In this document: positions 15,785-23,019 of the stretch, in pieces | How the letters are laid out: each line of letters starts with the position of its first letter | How positions within the stretch are numbered: position 1 is the stretch's first letter | Assembly: GCA_002395085.1 (NCBI GenBank) | Contig: DGVV01000082.1 | Span: 1-53,823 of the forward strand | Direction of reading: 5' to 3' | Length of the DNA: 53,823 nucleotides | DNA from: Ruminococcus sp. UBA4275 | GTDB taxonomy: Bacteria; Bacillota; Clostridia; Oscillospirales; Ruminococcaceae | Notes under the pieces: model-generated | The model's input: only the letters and a program-made list of their open reading frames with translations | The model's database searches: none | What the model was told of the DNA's origin: nothing | Translations under genes and position numbers: made by a program

Positions 15785-16220
15785 ATTCTCCGTCTATTAT
15801 CTTTCGTGTATCTGCAACGACTTCTGCAAGGGTGGCAGATCTCAGTTCATTTTCGAGAGCTGCCTGCGCCGCTTCAAGCCTGCCGTCCATAGCCTTATGG
15901 ATATTGCGCCCAACAGGACAATCCGCATTGGGATTTTCATGGAAATGGAACAGCCCATCGTCATCTATGCATTCCACAGCCTTGTAAATATCGTACAGCG
16001 TTATTTCGTCAAGTGCTTTTGCAAGATGTGCGCCTCCGCTCCCCTGACGGGTTTCGACAATGCCTGCCGTGCGAAGCTGACCGAGAACATTGCGGATAAT
16101 AACCGCATTTACGCCCGTACTGCCAGACAGAAAATCGCTGGTCACTCTCATCTGTCCGTCAAAAATGTCAATACAGGTGAGGATATGTACCGCTGCTGTG
16201 AATTTACTTGTGATCTGCAT
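15783..16220 (-). CDS. ywnA: Rrf2 family transcriptional regulator (YwnA-like)
   Basis: 145 residues with the Rrf2 winged helix: MQITSKFTAAVHILTCIDIF, STGVNAVIIRNVLGQLRTAG and IVETRQGSGGAHLAKALDEI. The three-cysteine Fe-S cluster pattern of IscR/NsrR is absent (only isolated cysteines such as NADCPVG), as in B. subtilis YwnA, so it is not an obvious Fe-S sensor. It lies 15 nt downstream of the NAD(P)-binding partner, the same pairing (ywnA/ywnB) as in B. subtilis, although here the oxidoreductase is first. The promoter-proximal palindrome at 16908-16934 is the likely autoregulatory site. Confidence 0.85.
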   Translation of the reverse strand: MQITSKFTAAVHILTCIDIFDGQMRVTSDFLSGSTGVNAVIIRNVLGQLRTAGIVETRQGSGGAHLAKALDEITLYDIYKAVECIDDDGLFHFHENPNADCPVGRNIHKAMDGRLEAAQAALENELRSATLAEVVADTRKIIDGE

Positions 16221-16235
16221 AGACTATCATCTCTC

Positions 16236-16865
16236 TTATTCCTTTACAACGCCGATGCGCTGCTTGATATGACCGCCGTTTATAACCTCGTCGATCATTG
16301 CGATCGCATAGTCTGCATAGCTGATAACGCTCTCATCCTCGCTGCTGAGGATAAGCTCCTCACCGCCGAGAAGATACTTGCCTGTACGCTCGCCCTCTGC
16401 CTGAAAATCTCCTGCGGGGCTGATGTATGTCCACTTCACATCATCGTACTTGCGAAGCTCGTCAAGCGCCACCTGATGTGCCTTGACAACGGGGATAGCT
16501 GCTTCGGGGAAGGGTGTAACATCGAAAACGGTCTTGGTATGCTCCTTATCCACGAACAGGCTGCCTGCACCGCCGACAACTAAGAGTCTTGTATCAGTTC
16601 CTCTGAGAAGATCGGCAAGATACTTGACGGCATCGGGAACGATGTGAACGGTGTCGGGTGTCCACGCACCTGCTGCATCAATGACTGCATCAAAGGGAGC
16701 AAGATCGTCCTTTGTGATCTCAAAGAGATCCTTGATAACAGCATTCGGGGCGGCAGACTTGTTCTCACCACGAACGAACGCCGTAACGTCTAATCCTCTG
16801 TCAACAGCCTCTTTCACGATGAGCTGACCTGCCTTGCCGTTTGCACAAACTACTGCGATTTTCAT
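16236..16865 (-). CDS. ywnB: NAD(P)-binding oxidoreductase, NmrA-like/atypical SDR (YwnB-like)
   Basis: 209 residues with a Rossmann start MKIAVVCANGKAGQLIVKEA (GxxGxxG variant NGKAG), then VTAFVRGENKS, DAVIDAAGAWTPD, LLVVGGAGSLFVD and YISPAGDFQAEGERTGKYLL. This is the YwnB/YwnB-like PF13460 family of putative NADPH-dependent reductases or redox sensors. GGAGGTAC precedes the ATG. It is the first gene of a two-gene operon with an Rrf2 regulator. No physiological substrate is known. Confidence 0.85.
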   Translation of the reverse strand: MKIAVVCANGKAGQLIVKEAVDRGLDVTAFVRGENKSAAPNAVIKDLFEITKDDLAPFDAVIDAAGAWTPDTVHIVPDAVKYLADLLRGTDTRLLVVGGAGSLFVDKEHTKTVFDVTPFPEAAIPVVKAHQVALDELRKYDDVKWTYISPAGDFQAEGERTGKYLLGGEELILSSEDESVISYADYAIAMIDEVINGGHIKQRIGVVKE

Positions 16866-16907
16866 AATGTGTACCTCCTGATTATAGCATGATTTTGATG
16901 ATTTGTA

Positions 16908-16934
16908 AAGTTGTAAACATTACTGTTTCAACTT
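16908..16934 (-). promoter_or_regulatory. Operator candidate for the ywnA-like regulator
   Basis: AAGTTG-TAAACA and TGTTT-CAACTT form a near-perfect inverted repeat over the transcription start region of the ywnB-ywnA operon. A further TTACAA half-site lies at 16980-16985. Confidence 0.55.
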
Positions 16935-16942
16935 CTGATTGC

Positions 16943-16971
16943 AGTATAGCACAAAATCTCCATGTTGTCAA
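16943..16971 (-). promoter_or_regulatory. Promoter of the ywnB-ywnA operon
   Basis: Minus strand: TTGACA (16971-16966), 17 bp, TATACT (16948-16943). Confidence 0.82.
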
Positions 16972-17137
16972 TAGCATTATTACAACTTTGTGAGAATGCA
17001 CGAATTTTTTTGCGTCTTATGCGCACAATGCACAATCGTCTGCTGCTGATTCCGGATTTGCCGGCGGATATACGTATATATTGTTCCGAATACCGCCATT
17101 CCAGGCAGGAATGCAGCTCAGACTACATTCAGACATC

Positions 17138-17166
17138 TTGCTTTTTTAAGCAGAGTATGCTATAAT
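17138..17166 (+). promoter_or_regulatory. Promoter of the four-gene operon at 17236
   Basis: TTGCTT (17138-17143), 17 bp, TATAAT (17161-17166). The palindrome at 17175-17192 covers the start site. Confidence 0.7.
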
Positions 17167-17174
17167 AGAATTAT

Positions 17175-17192
17175 AGTTCGCATAGGCTAACC
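17175..17192 (+). promoter_or_regulatory. Operator-like palindrome, copy 2
   Basis: AGTTCGC-ATAG-GCTAACC, matching the shared RGTTAGC-N4-GCTAACC pattern, 9 bp downstream of the -10. Confidence 0.6.
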
Positions 17193-17235
17193 TATTTGCT
17201 GTGATGATACAGCACAAGAGGAAAGGAGCATCACG

Positions 17236-17643
17236 ATGTATGAAACAAATATCAAAAACGCTTTGTGGTGGACGTATGACATCCCCGGAAATATCGGCTG
17301 GATTCTCTATCTGATTGGAATTGGCAGATTTCTTGCAAAGAGCGGCTTTTCACATTTCGGGCTTGCTGTGCTGCTCATCATTCCTGCTTTACTAATGCTT
17401 CTCGGTGTCATCGAACTTGTCAGCGAACGCATCTGCCGCCTCGACAGAAAACTTTCCGCGATCCGGTTCTGGCGCGGATTCGGCGCACTGACGTTCGGCG
17501 GCTTGCTGGGTGCGGTGTTTTCTGCTGTCACCCTGCGCAGCAATTACAGCACAGCAAACGGCATCCTGATGCTGACCGGCGGCATCCTGTGCTTCGTATT
17601 CGCGGGTCTCATCGCGGTCAGCTTCAAGAAGGTGCGCGTCTGA
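17236..17643 (+). CDS. Small membrane protein (four predicted helices)
   Basis: 135 residues with four hydrophobic segments (IGWILYLIGIGRFLA; FGLAVLLIIPALLMLLGVIE; ALTFGGLLGAVFSAVTL; ILMLTGGILCFVFAGLIAVS). I recognise no family. AAAGGAG lies upstream of the ATG. It is the first gene of an operon; its stop codon overlaps the start of the ATC-hydrolase-family gene (TGATG), so the two are translationally coupled. Confidence 0.65.
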   Translation: MYETNIKNALWWTYDIPGNIGWILYLIGIGRFLAKSGFSHFGLAVLLIIPALLMLLGVIELVSERICRLDRKLSAIRFWRGFGALTFGGLLGAVFSAVTLRSNYSTANGILMLTGGILCFVFAGLIAVSFKKVRV

Positions 17644-18302
17644 TGTCAAAACACAAATATCCCAGAGAATGGGGCAAATTATATGAACGGTATCTCGACG
17701 AATATCTGCCGGAAAGAAAAGAAACGATCTGCCGGAATGCCGATGCAGAATATACAAAGCTATTGGCACAAAAACCGGATGTCGGGAAGGGCATGATGGC
17801 AGATACAATGAACACATGGCTCTGCATCGTATCATTTTATGAAGCAAGCGATCATCTGATCGGCGGTGAGGCATTCCGGATCATTCACGGCTGGCATATA
17901 GACAAGCTGCGTTTTCTCGGCAGGATCATAGATGCCAACAAGCAGCATCTCCCCTTCCGGCTTATGCTGCACATCTACCGCCGCTATGAAAAAGATCTGC
18001 ATAAGCACCGCGCAAAAGGCGAATGGACAGATGCATGGGATGTTGCAATCAACCCGGATAACCGGCAGGAGGGATGCTGTTTTTATCTGATCGGATGCCC
18101 GATTGCCAGACACGCAAAAGCACATGGCTATGAGCATTTGCTGCCGTATCTCTGCAAGACGGACCACGCACTTGCAGAAGTTCTGCACGCAAGGCTGATC
18201 CGCACAAAAACGGAAATTCTCGGCGGCGACTGCTGCGATTACTGGTATGTCGGTGATAAAAGTGATGCTGCCAAAGAATTCGCTGAACTGGATAAAATAT
18301 GA
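17643..18302 (+). CDS. L-2-amino-thiazoline-4-carboxylic acid hydrolase family protein
   Basis: 219 residues. The C-terminal part carries the family pattern: GCCFYLIGCPIARHAKAHGY, LPYLCKTDHALAEVLHARLI and ILGGDCCDYWYVGD, with conserved Cys/Asp residues. Founding members open the thiazoline ring of ATC in Pseudomonas cysteine synthesis, but most homologues in gut Firmicutes are uncharacterised. The start is the ATG in TGATG at 17643, directly coupled to the upstream membrane protein. It sits in an operon with three membrane proteins, under an operator shared with transport genes. Confidence 0.7.
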   Translation: MSKHKYPREWGKLYERYLDEYLPERKETICRNADAEYTKLLAQKPDVGKGMMADTMNTWLCIVSFYEASDHLIGGEAFRIIHGWHIDKLRFLGRIIDANKQHLPFRLMLHIYRRYEKDLHKHRAKGEWTDAWDVAINPDNRQEGCCFYLIGCPIARHAKAHGYEHLLPYLCKTDHALAEVLHARLIRTKTEILGGDCCDYWYVGDKSDAAKEFAELDKI

Positions 18303-18316
18303 GCGAGGTGAATATT

Positions 18317-18814
18317 ATGCGCACAACTGTTTTCACAGCCCTCATTTTATGCGCCGTTGAATTCCTGACGATTGTGATTGCAAGCCCGATGGCAAACCCG
18401 CGCATGATACTGCATTTTTTGCCGGAGGACATCCGGGAAGCCGGCAGAAATCACCCCGAACCGCCGAAATGGAAACAGATGACTGCCCATATTCTGCTTG
18501 GTATGTTTCTGCTTGCGTTTCTTGGCGGTATGCTGTTTCTGGGATTAGATGGGCTGAAAAACGGATATGGTTTTTGGAGGCTGACGCTGCGATTCATCAC
18601 CGCGCTGTACCTGATCAAAGCATTCGATATAATTGTACAGGATCAGTGGCTTGTGATGACATCGGGATTCTTCCGGCGTATGTTTCCGGAGACAAAGGAT
18701 TGCGCCGGCTGGCGCAACAGAGGCTTTAACAACAAAAATCAGCTTGTCAGAATCATCGCCTATCCGTTTCTCTGTATGCTGACAGCGGGTATTTTTATGT
18801 GGATCGGAGGCTGA
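18317..18814 (+). CDS. Membrane protein of unknown function
   Basis: 165 residues starting MRTTVFTALILCAVEFLTIV, with three or four hydrophobic segments (HILLGMFLLAFLGGMLFLGL; LVRIIAYPFLCMLTAGIFMW). The ATG at 18317 is preferred because GAGGTG is 8 nt upstream; the ATG at 18299 overlaps the previous gene. It is the third gene of the operon, and one base separates it from the fourth. The family is not recognised. Confidence 0.65.
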   Translation: MRTTVFTALILCAVEFLTIVIASPMANPRMILHFLPEDIREAGRNHPEPPKWKQMTAHILLGMFLLAFLGGMLFLGLDGLKNGYGFWRLTLRFITALYLIKAFDIIVQDQWLVMTSGFFRRMFPETKDCAGWRNRGFNNKNQLVRIIAYPFLCMLTAGIFMWIGG

Positions 18815-18815
18815 C

Positions 18816-19469
18816 ATGAATCATTATGTCATTGCAGGTATCATCGGAATCATCAGCGGCATTCTGTGCGCACAGGCAGATGTTCCGCTTGCATGGTCGG
18901 GCAGAAAAGAAGATGCGGCCGATGCCAAAGCAGTCGGTCACATAACACCGTGGTGGATAACAGTCCGGGAAAACCATTTTGATTTGTCATTCTGGCTTTC
19001 CTGCATCGGTCAGCCGGGAACATATCTGACCACATGGTTTCTGGCAGAATGCATCTCTGAACGGAATACAATACTCAGCATTTTGCTGAAAATCTGCACT
19101 TTTATCGGCGCGTATACAGGACTTCTGTTCCATGCCGCAGCCTGCATCAAGCCGCTGGTCTACCGTGCGATTGCAGGAGAAGTGTCCGAAGAAACAGCAC
19201 AGAAAGCCATGCGCGCCATTGACAAATATCCCAGAATACCGTCACTTGTCAGCGGCATCGTATTGTTTCTGATTGAGACTGTTCTCATCGTAACCGCGAT
19301 TCTGACCAATGCACTGGAAGTTCCGAAATGGTTTGTGCTGTTTAATCCGGTCGGCGCAATGCCGCTTCTTCTGATTGCACGCAAGCTGCATCTCAGGATC
19401 GGCGGTGCAATTGGCATCGGGTTTGCGCTGTTCGGAATCATACTAATCGCTGCCGGAATGCATTTTTAA
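18816..19469 (+). CDS. Polytopic membrane protein of unknown function
   Basis: 217 residues with about six hydrophobic segments, beginning YVIAGIIGIISGILCAQADV. A soluble-looking loop contains ADVPLAWSGRKEDAADAKAV. Similar proteins are scattered in Clostridia without known function. It is the last gene of the operon, with a strong terminator 30 nt downstream. Confidence 0.65.
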   Translation: MNHYVIAGIIGIISGILCAQADVPLAWSGRKEDAADAKAVGHITPWWITVRENHFDLSFWLSCIGQPGTYLTTWFLAECISERNTILSILLKICTFIGAYTGLLFHAAACIKPLVYRAIAGEVSEETAQKAMRAIDKYPRIPSLVSGIVLFLIETVLIVTAILTNALEVPKWFVLFNPVGAMPLLLIARKLHLRIGGAIGIGFALFGIILIAAGMHF

Positions 19470-19497
19470 CGGAAATCATCAGTCAATACGGAAAAAG

Positions 19498-19530
19498 GGC
19501 ATCCTCTTTTCATAAGGAGGATGCCTTGTT
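19498..19530 (+). terminator. Terminator of the 17236 operon
   Basis: GGCATCCTC and GAGGATGCC (9-bp perfect stem) followed by TTGTTTGT. Confidence 0.8.
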
Positions 19531-19630
19531 TGTCAAGCAGATCGTGCAACAGATGTGTTTTCATTTCGTGTGAATCGCTTTCGCAAATCCTGTTATTTTT
19601 ATACAATCCGCCAATTCCGATCAGTTAGCA

Positions 19631-19659
19631 TTGACAAACCAACCGGAATATGCTATGAT
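19631..19659 (+). promoter_or_regulatory. Promoter of the TetR gene
   Basis: TTGACA (19631-19636), 17 bp, TATGAT (19654-19659). Confidence 0.85.
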
Positions 19660-19691
19660 ATAAAACAGTGTTGCGCAACACTGTTTTATAT
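19658..19691 (+). promoter_or_regulatory. 34-bp perfect palindrome, TetR operator
   Basis: Centred between 19674 and 19675 with core CAGTGTTGC-GCAACACTG, extended on both sides by ATATAAAA/TTTTATAT, with no mismatch in 17+17 bp. It starts inside the -10 and ends 2 bp before the ribosome site, an ideal autorepression site. Confidence 0.85.
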
Positions 19692-19703
19692 CGAGGTGAC
19701 GAC

Positions 19704-20339
19704 ATGGCAAACCGCACTCCGGGTGTAACGGAAAAACTGCTGGAACAAGCAATGCAGGAGTTTCTTGCAAATGGCTACAGAAATGCATCCCTGCGGACGA
19801 TTGCCGAAAAAGCCGGCACATCGCCCCGTGCTGTATACACCAGATACGGCGATAAGGAAGGCTTGTTTGCTGTACTGGTATCGGAACAGGCTGAAACGCT
19901 GAAAACGATGTTCGGGCGATATATGTCGGATTATCACGACAAACCCATTGACGAACAGAAACAGCTTTTCCATGACGAAGCGTTTGACTCGGAATATCAG
20001 GGCTATATTCTGGCGAGTATCGACTATATCTACGCAAACCGGGATGCCTTCAAGCTGCTGATCTGCGGCAGCGAGGGGACGAAATTCAGCGGATTTGTCG
20101 ATGAAATCGTAGAAATTGAGGAACATTACACGCTGCTGTATATCGAGTTTACCGGAAACGATGTGATCCGTTCCGGCAGAGCAAAACCGCAGCTCATCCA
20201 TCTGCTTTGCAGCACATTTATTCACGGATTTTTTGAATGTATCCGCCACGATATGCCGAAAGAGGAGGCTTTGACCTACATCGGACAGTTGCAGGCATTC
20301 TTTGCCTGCGGCTGGGATCAACTATTTCGCCCGCAATGA
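19704..20339 (+). CDS. TetR/AcrR family transcriptional regulator
   Basis: 211 residues. The N-terminal helix-turn-helix is canonical: LLEQAMQEFLANGYRNASLR followed by TIAEKAGTSPRAVYTRYGDK and EGLFAVLV. The C-terminal ligand domain has no obvious relative. The start at 19704 follows GAGGTGA; an earlier in-frame start would lie inside the palindrome. The perfect palindrome over its own promoter argues for autoregulation. The next gene downstream carries a different palindrome (20361), so this TetR is not clearly its regulator. Confidence 0.9.
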   Translation: MANRTPGVTEKLLEQAMQEFLANGYRNASLRTIAEKAGTSPRAVYTRYGDKEGLFAVLVSEQAETLKTMFGRYMSDYHDKPIDEQKQLFHDEAFDSEYQGYILASIDYIYANRDAFKLLICGSEGTKFSGFVDEIVEIEEHYTLLYIEFTGNDVIRSGRAKPQLIHLLCSTFIHGFFECIRHDMPKEEALTYIGQLQAFFACGWDQLFRPQ

Positions 20340-20360
20340 CGGGCATCTCTTTTGCAAACG

Positions 20361-20378
20361 AGTTAGCTTAGGCTAATT
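20361..20378 (+). promoter_or_regulatory. Operator-like palindrome, copy 3
   Basis: AGTTAGC-TTAG-GCTAATT, between the TetR stop and the lipoprotein start. A clear -35/-10 pair is not visible next to it. Confidence 0.55.
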
Positions 20379-20400
20379 TCAGATTACGGAGGTAAGTTTG

Positions 20401-21753
20401 ATGAAAAAACTACTTGCAATCAGCATTGCACTTGCAGCAGGACTTTCTGTCTGTGCCTGCGGTACAAACAACGGAACCGGCTCTGAAGCAGATCTTTCTG
20501 CACAGACAGCCGAAACAACGGTCTCTGAAGCCGCGGAGACAACCGCCGCTGCGGAGACAACATCTGCTGCGGATAACGCAGAAACTGCGCAGACAGTGGA
20601 AATTGCGACTGCGGAAGAACTCGTTGCATTCGCAAAAAGTGTCACAGACGGTTCAATCGGCGGGGCTGCCGGAAAGACCGTTCTGCTGACGGCAGATATT
20701 GACTGCAAGGACGTGGAGTGGACCCCCATCGGCACGATGGATCTCGAAGACATGAGCAATTATTCCTGTATGTTTCAGGGCATTTTTGACGGTCAGGGAC
20801 ACACAATCTCGAATGTGACATTTGATTCGGACTATCCGGTTTGCGGCGTCGGCATCATCGGCATGAACCTCGGTGAGGTCAAAAATCTGACTGCTGAAAA
20901 CATCCGGATTCATTGCACGGATACGTATTCTATGGCAATCGGCGGCGTTGTCGGCTATAACATGGGCGAAATTCACAATGTCAAACTGACAGGTGAAAAC
21001 GAGATCGCCGGCGTAAATGCGACCGGTGGTATCACGGGCGGTTCGACCAATCATGTTTATGACTGCTCTGTAGACGGCACGACCATTCAAGTGCTGGGCG
21101 ACAATGATTTTCCGGACGGCAGAATCATACAGTGCGATGTCGCAGAGTGCGGCGGACTGATCATCGGCGGCAGCTTTGGCGGTACAATGGAAAACTGTAC
21201 GGCAAAAGGCAAGATCATCGCAGAAGGGAATGAACCGGTTGGTCTGGGCGGCATTGCCGGCTGTCTGGAAATGATGGATTCCGTCACAAACTGTACTGCG
21301 GATGTAGAGATCATTTCCGCGAAGGGCGGTCATGCCATCGGCGGACTTTGCGGCTACAGCGGCACACATTCCGTCGGTGACATTGCACTGGCTACTGAGG
21401 GCGTTCAGACGCACGAATATCCGGGCATCATCAAAAACTGCGCTGTGACTGTTAAAATGAATGTCCCTGGTGCAACTCATGTCGGCGGTCTGATCGGCAC
21501 AGGACTGTATTATTACGGCGAGGAAACGGCATTCAAAATTGTTGACTGCACGGTCAACGGCGAGATCGCTGGTGCGGTCACACCAGGCGCTGTCGCAGGC
21601 CGCGCAGAACACAGCGTGATTGAAAGCTGCAATGCATCCGTAACCCTCAACGGCGCAGCCCTGACGGACGAAATCGGTAAGACAGATACGATGTATGAAA
21701 GTTCCGATCAGAGTGACGAGGACGAATCTGCAGAAGAAAAGCCCGCAGCTTAA
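20401..21753 (+). CDS. Lipoprotein with GLUG-type beta-helix repeats
   Basis: 450 residues. A signal peptide with lipobox-like cysteine (AISIALAAGLSVCACG) is followed by a Thr/Ala/Glu-rich linker (about residues 25-65) and then a repetitive domain: FQGIFDGQGHTISNVTFDSD, VCGVGIIGMNLGEVKNLTAE, AIGGVVGYNMGEIHNVKLTG, ATGGITGGSTNHVYDCSVDG. These match GLUG (PF07581) repeats, which form right-handed beta-helices in cell-surface proteins. It is probably anchored in the membrane outer face. GGAGGT precedes it; the ATG at 20401 is preferred over the TTG at 20398. It heads an operon with a methyltransferase remnant and an ECF S-component-like protein. Confidence 0.8.
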   Translation: MKKLLAISIALAAGLSVCACGTNNGTGSEADLSAQTAETTVSEAAETTAAAETTSAADNAETAQTVEIATAEELVAFAKSVTDGSIGGAAGKTVLLTADIDCKDVEWTPIGTMDLEDMSNYSCMFQGIFDGQGHTISNVTFDSDYPVCGVGIIGMNLGEVKNLTAENIRIHCTDTYSMAIGGVVGYNMGEIHNVKLTGENEIAGVNATGGITGGSTNHVYDCSVDGTTIQVLGDNDFPDGRIIQCDVAECGGLIIGGSFGGTMENCTAKGKIIAEGNEPVGLGGIAGCLEMMDSVTNCTADVEIISAKGGHAIGGLCGYSGTHSVGDIALATEGVQTHEYPGIIKNCAVTVKMNVPGATHVGGLIGTGLYYYGEETAFKIVDCTVNGEIAGAVTPGAVAGRAEHSVIESCNASVTLNGAALTDEIGKTDTMYESSDQSDEDESAEEKPAA

Positions 21754-21764
21754 AGGAGCGGTAT

Positions 21765-22388
21765 ATGGGACTTTTTAAAAATTATGTGAGTCAGACCAGA
21801 AAACCGGAAGGAGTTCTGGGGAAAATGATGCTCAATGGTATGAACAGCGGTCATGCGAAAATGGCTGATTGAGGCATATCGCATCTGAAAGGCATTAAAC
21901 CGCTGCAAATTGCAGAACTGGGATGCGGCGGCGGCAGAAATGCAGGCGCGCTGCTTGAAAAATACAAGAATGCAAAGGTCACGGCAGTTGATTATTCGCC
22001 GCTTTCCGTTGAGAAATCCAAGGAATACAATAAAGATATGATCGCAGCCGGACGCTGCATTGTTCAGCAGGGAGATGTTTCGGCACTGAATTTACCCCGA
22101 AACGTTTTCGATCTGGCAACGGCATTTGAAACAATCTATTTCTGGAATGATCTGAAAAAATGCTTTGCGCAGGTTGCAGACATTCTGAAAACGGGCGGCA
22201 CTTTTATGATCGTGAACGAATCCGACGGTACGGATAAATCGAGCCTGCAATTTGAAAAAATCATCGACGGCATGAAATGCTATACGGTGCAGGAAATTTC
22301 ATCTGCCTTAAAATCCGCCGGTTTTTCTTCTGTGAAAAGCGATCATCACCCTGACAAACCGTGGATCACTGTCATTGCGAAGAAATGA
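21765..22388 (+). pseudogene. Class I SAM-dependent methyltransferase interrupted by an in-frame TGA
   Basis: The frame from ATG 21765 reads MGLFKNYVSQTRKPEGVLGK...SGHAKMAD, then TGA at 21870-21872, then GISHLKGIKPLQIAELGCGG and onward without a break to 22388 (207 codons). Motif I (IAELGCGGGRNAG), motif II (VTAVDYSPLSVEKSKEYN) and a C-terminal RfaG-like strand are intact. Relatives have KMADWG at the stop, so a TGG tryptophan codon has become TGA. AAGGAG precedes the ATG. Either the gene is newly inactivated, the stop is read through, or the base is a sequencing error. Re-initiation at 22038 would lack the SAM-binding motif. Confidence 0.75.
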
Positions 22389-22397
22389 GGAAAATCT

Positions 22398-22964
22398 ATG
22401 CGTAAGTGGAGTAAAAAGAACGCCCTGTGGCTGCTGCTGTACGTTGTGCTGTACGTCATTGCGAGTGTGATTGTGTGCGTATTGGGATCGCTGCACGGGC
22501 TGATGTTCGTGCTGTATCAGATTACAGCGGCAATTCTGGTCACCGGCGTTGCAGGAAAAGCATTTGACCGCATCAAAGCACCTGGCGTTGCAGCTTGTCT
22601 GGGGTTCGGTATGATTGTGACATTTTTCCTGATTCAGGATGCAAATCTCTGGCACTGTGTTCCGATCCTTGTCATTGCGCTGCTCGCTGAGATGATACGC
22701 GGCGTATGCAAATACAGATCTCCCGGCAATCTGATTGCAAGCGTCATCATGTCTTTCTCGACATTTGGCTATTACGGTCAGATCTGGTTCAACCGTGATT
22801 ACACCTATACGTGCGCCGTGGAGGAAATGCCGGCAGGCTATGCAGAAACACTCATGCAGTACAGCCCTGGCTGGGCGCTGCCGGCTGTGATCATCGCAGG
22901 CATTGTGCTCTCCGTCCTGATGTACGGACTGACGGCCAGGCTGTTCCGGTTTGAAAACGAATAA
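22398..22964 (+). CDS. MptD-like putative ECF transporter S component
   Basis: 188 residues with five or six hydrophobic segments (LWLLLYVVLYVIASVIVCVL; FVLYQITAAILVTGVAGKAF; CLGFGMIVTFFLIQDANLW; ALPAVIIAGIVLSVLMYGLT). Length, topology and a region before the last helix (FGYYGQIWFNRDYTY...GYAETLMQYSPGW) parallel the protein at 42093 (YLPLFFAAEAYWA...FGQAYIDTVTKLMPTW), which is clearer for the MptD family. S components bind the substrate and share EcfA/EcfT modules. No A or T genes are adjacent, but an EcfT/EcfA set lies at 47112-49270 behind the same operator motif. It ends the operon before a strong terminator. Confidence 0.55.
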   Translation: MRKWSKKNALWLLLYVVLYVIASVIVCVLGSLHGLMFVLYQITAAILVTGVAGKAFDRIKAPGVAACLGFGMIVTFFLIQDANLWHCVPILVIALLAEMIRGVCKYRSPGNLIASVIMSFSTFGYYGQIWFNRDYTYTCAVEEMPAGYAETLMQYSPGWALPAVIIAGIVLSVLMYGLTARLFRFENE

Positions 22965-22978
22965 TCAGAATGCAGCAG

Positions 22979-23017
22979 AAAAGCAGGCACAAACCGCAAG
23001 GTTCATGCCTGCTTTTT
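22979..23017. terminator. Bidirectional terminator between the S-component and GH9 genes
   Basis: AAAAGCAGGCA and TGCCTGCTTTT (11-bp stem) with U-rich tails on both strands, serving the convergent genes. Confidence 0.85.
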
Positions 23018-23019
23018 GA

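Noticed and set aside
20398..22964. TetR at 19704 as the regulator of the lipoprotein operon
   Set aside because: The 34-bp palindrome at the TetR promoter is not repeated upstream of the lipoprotein gene; the palindrome there is of a different type, shared with other loci.
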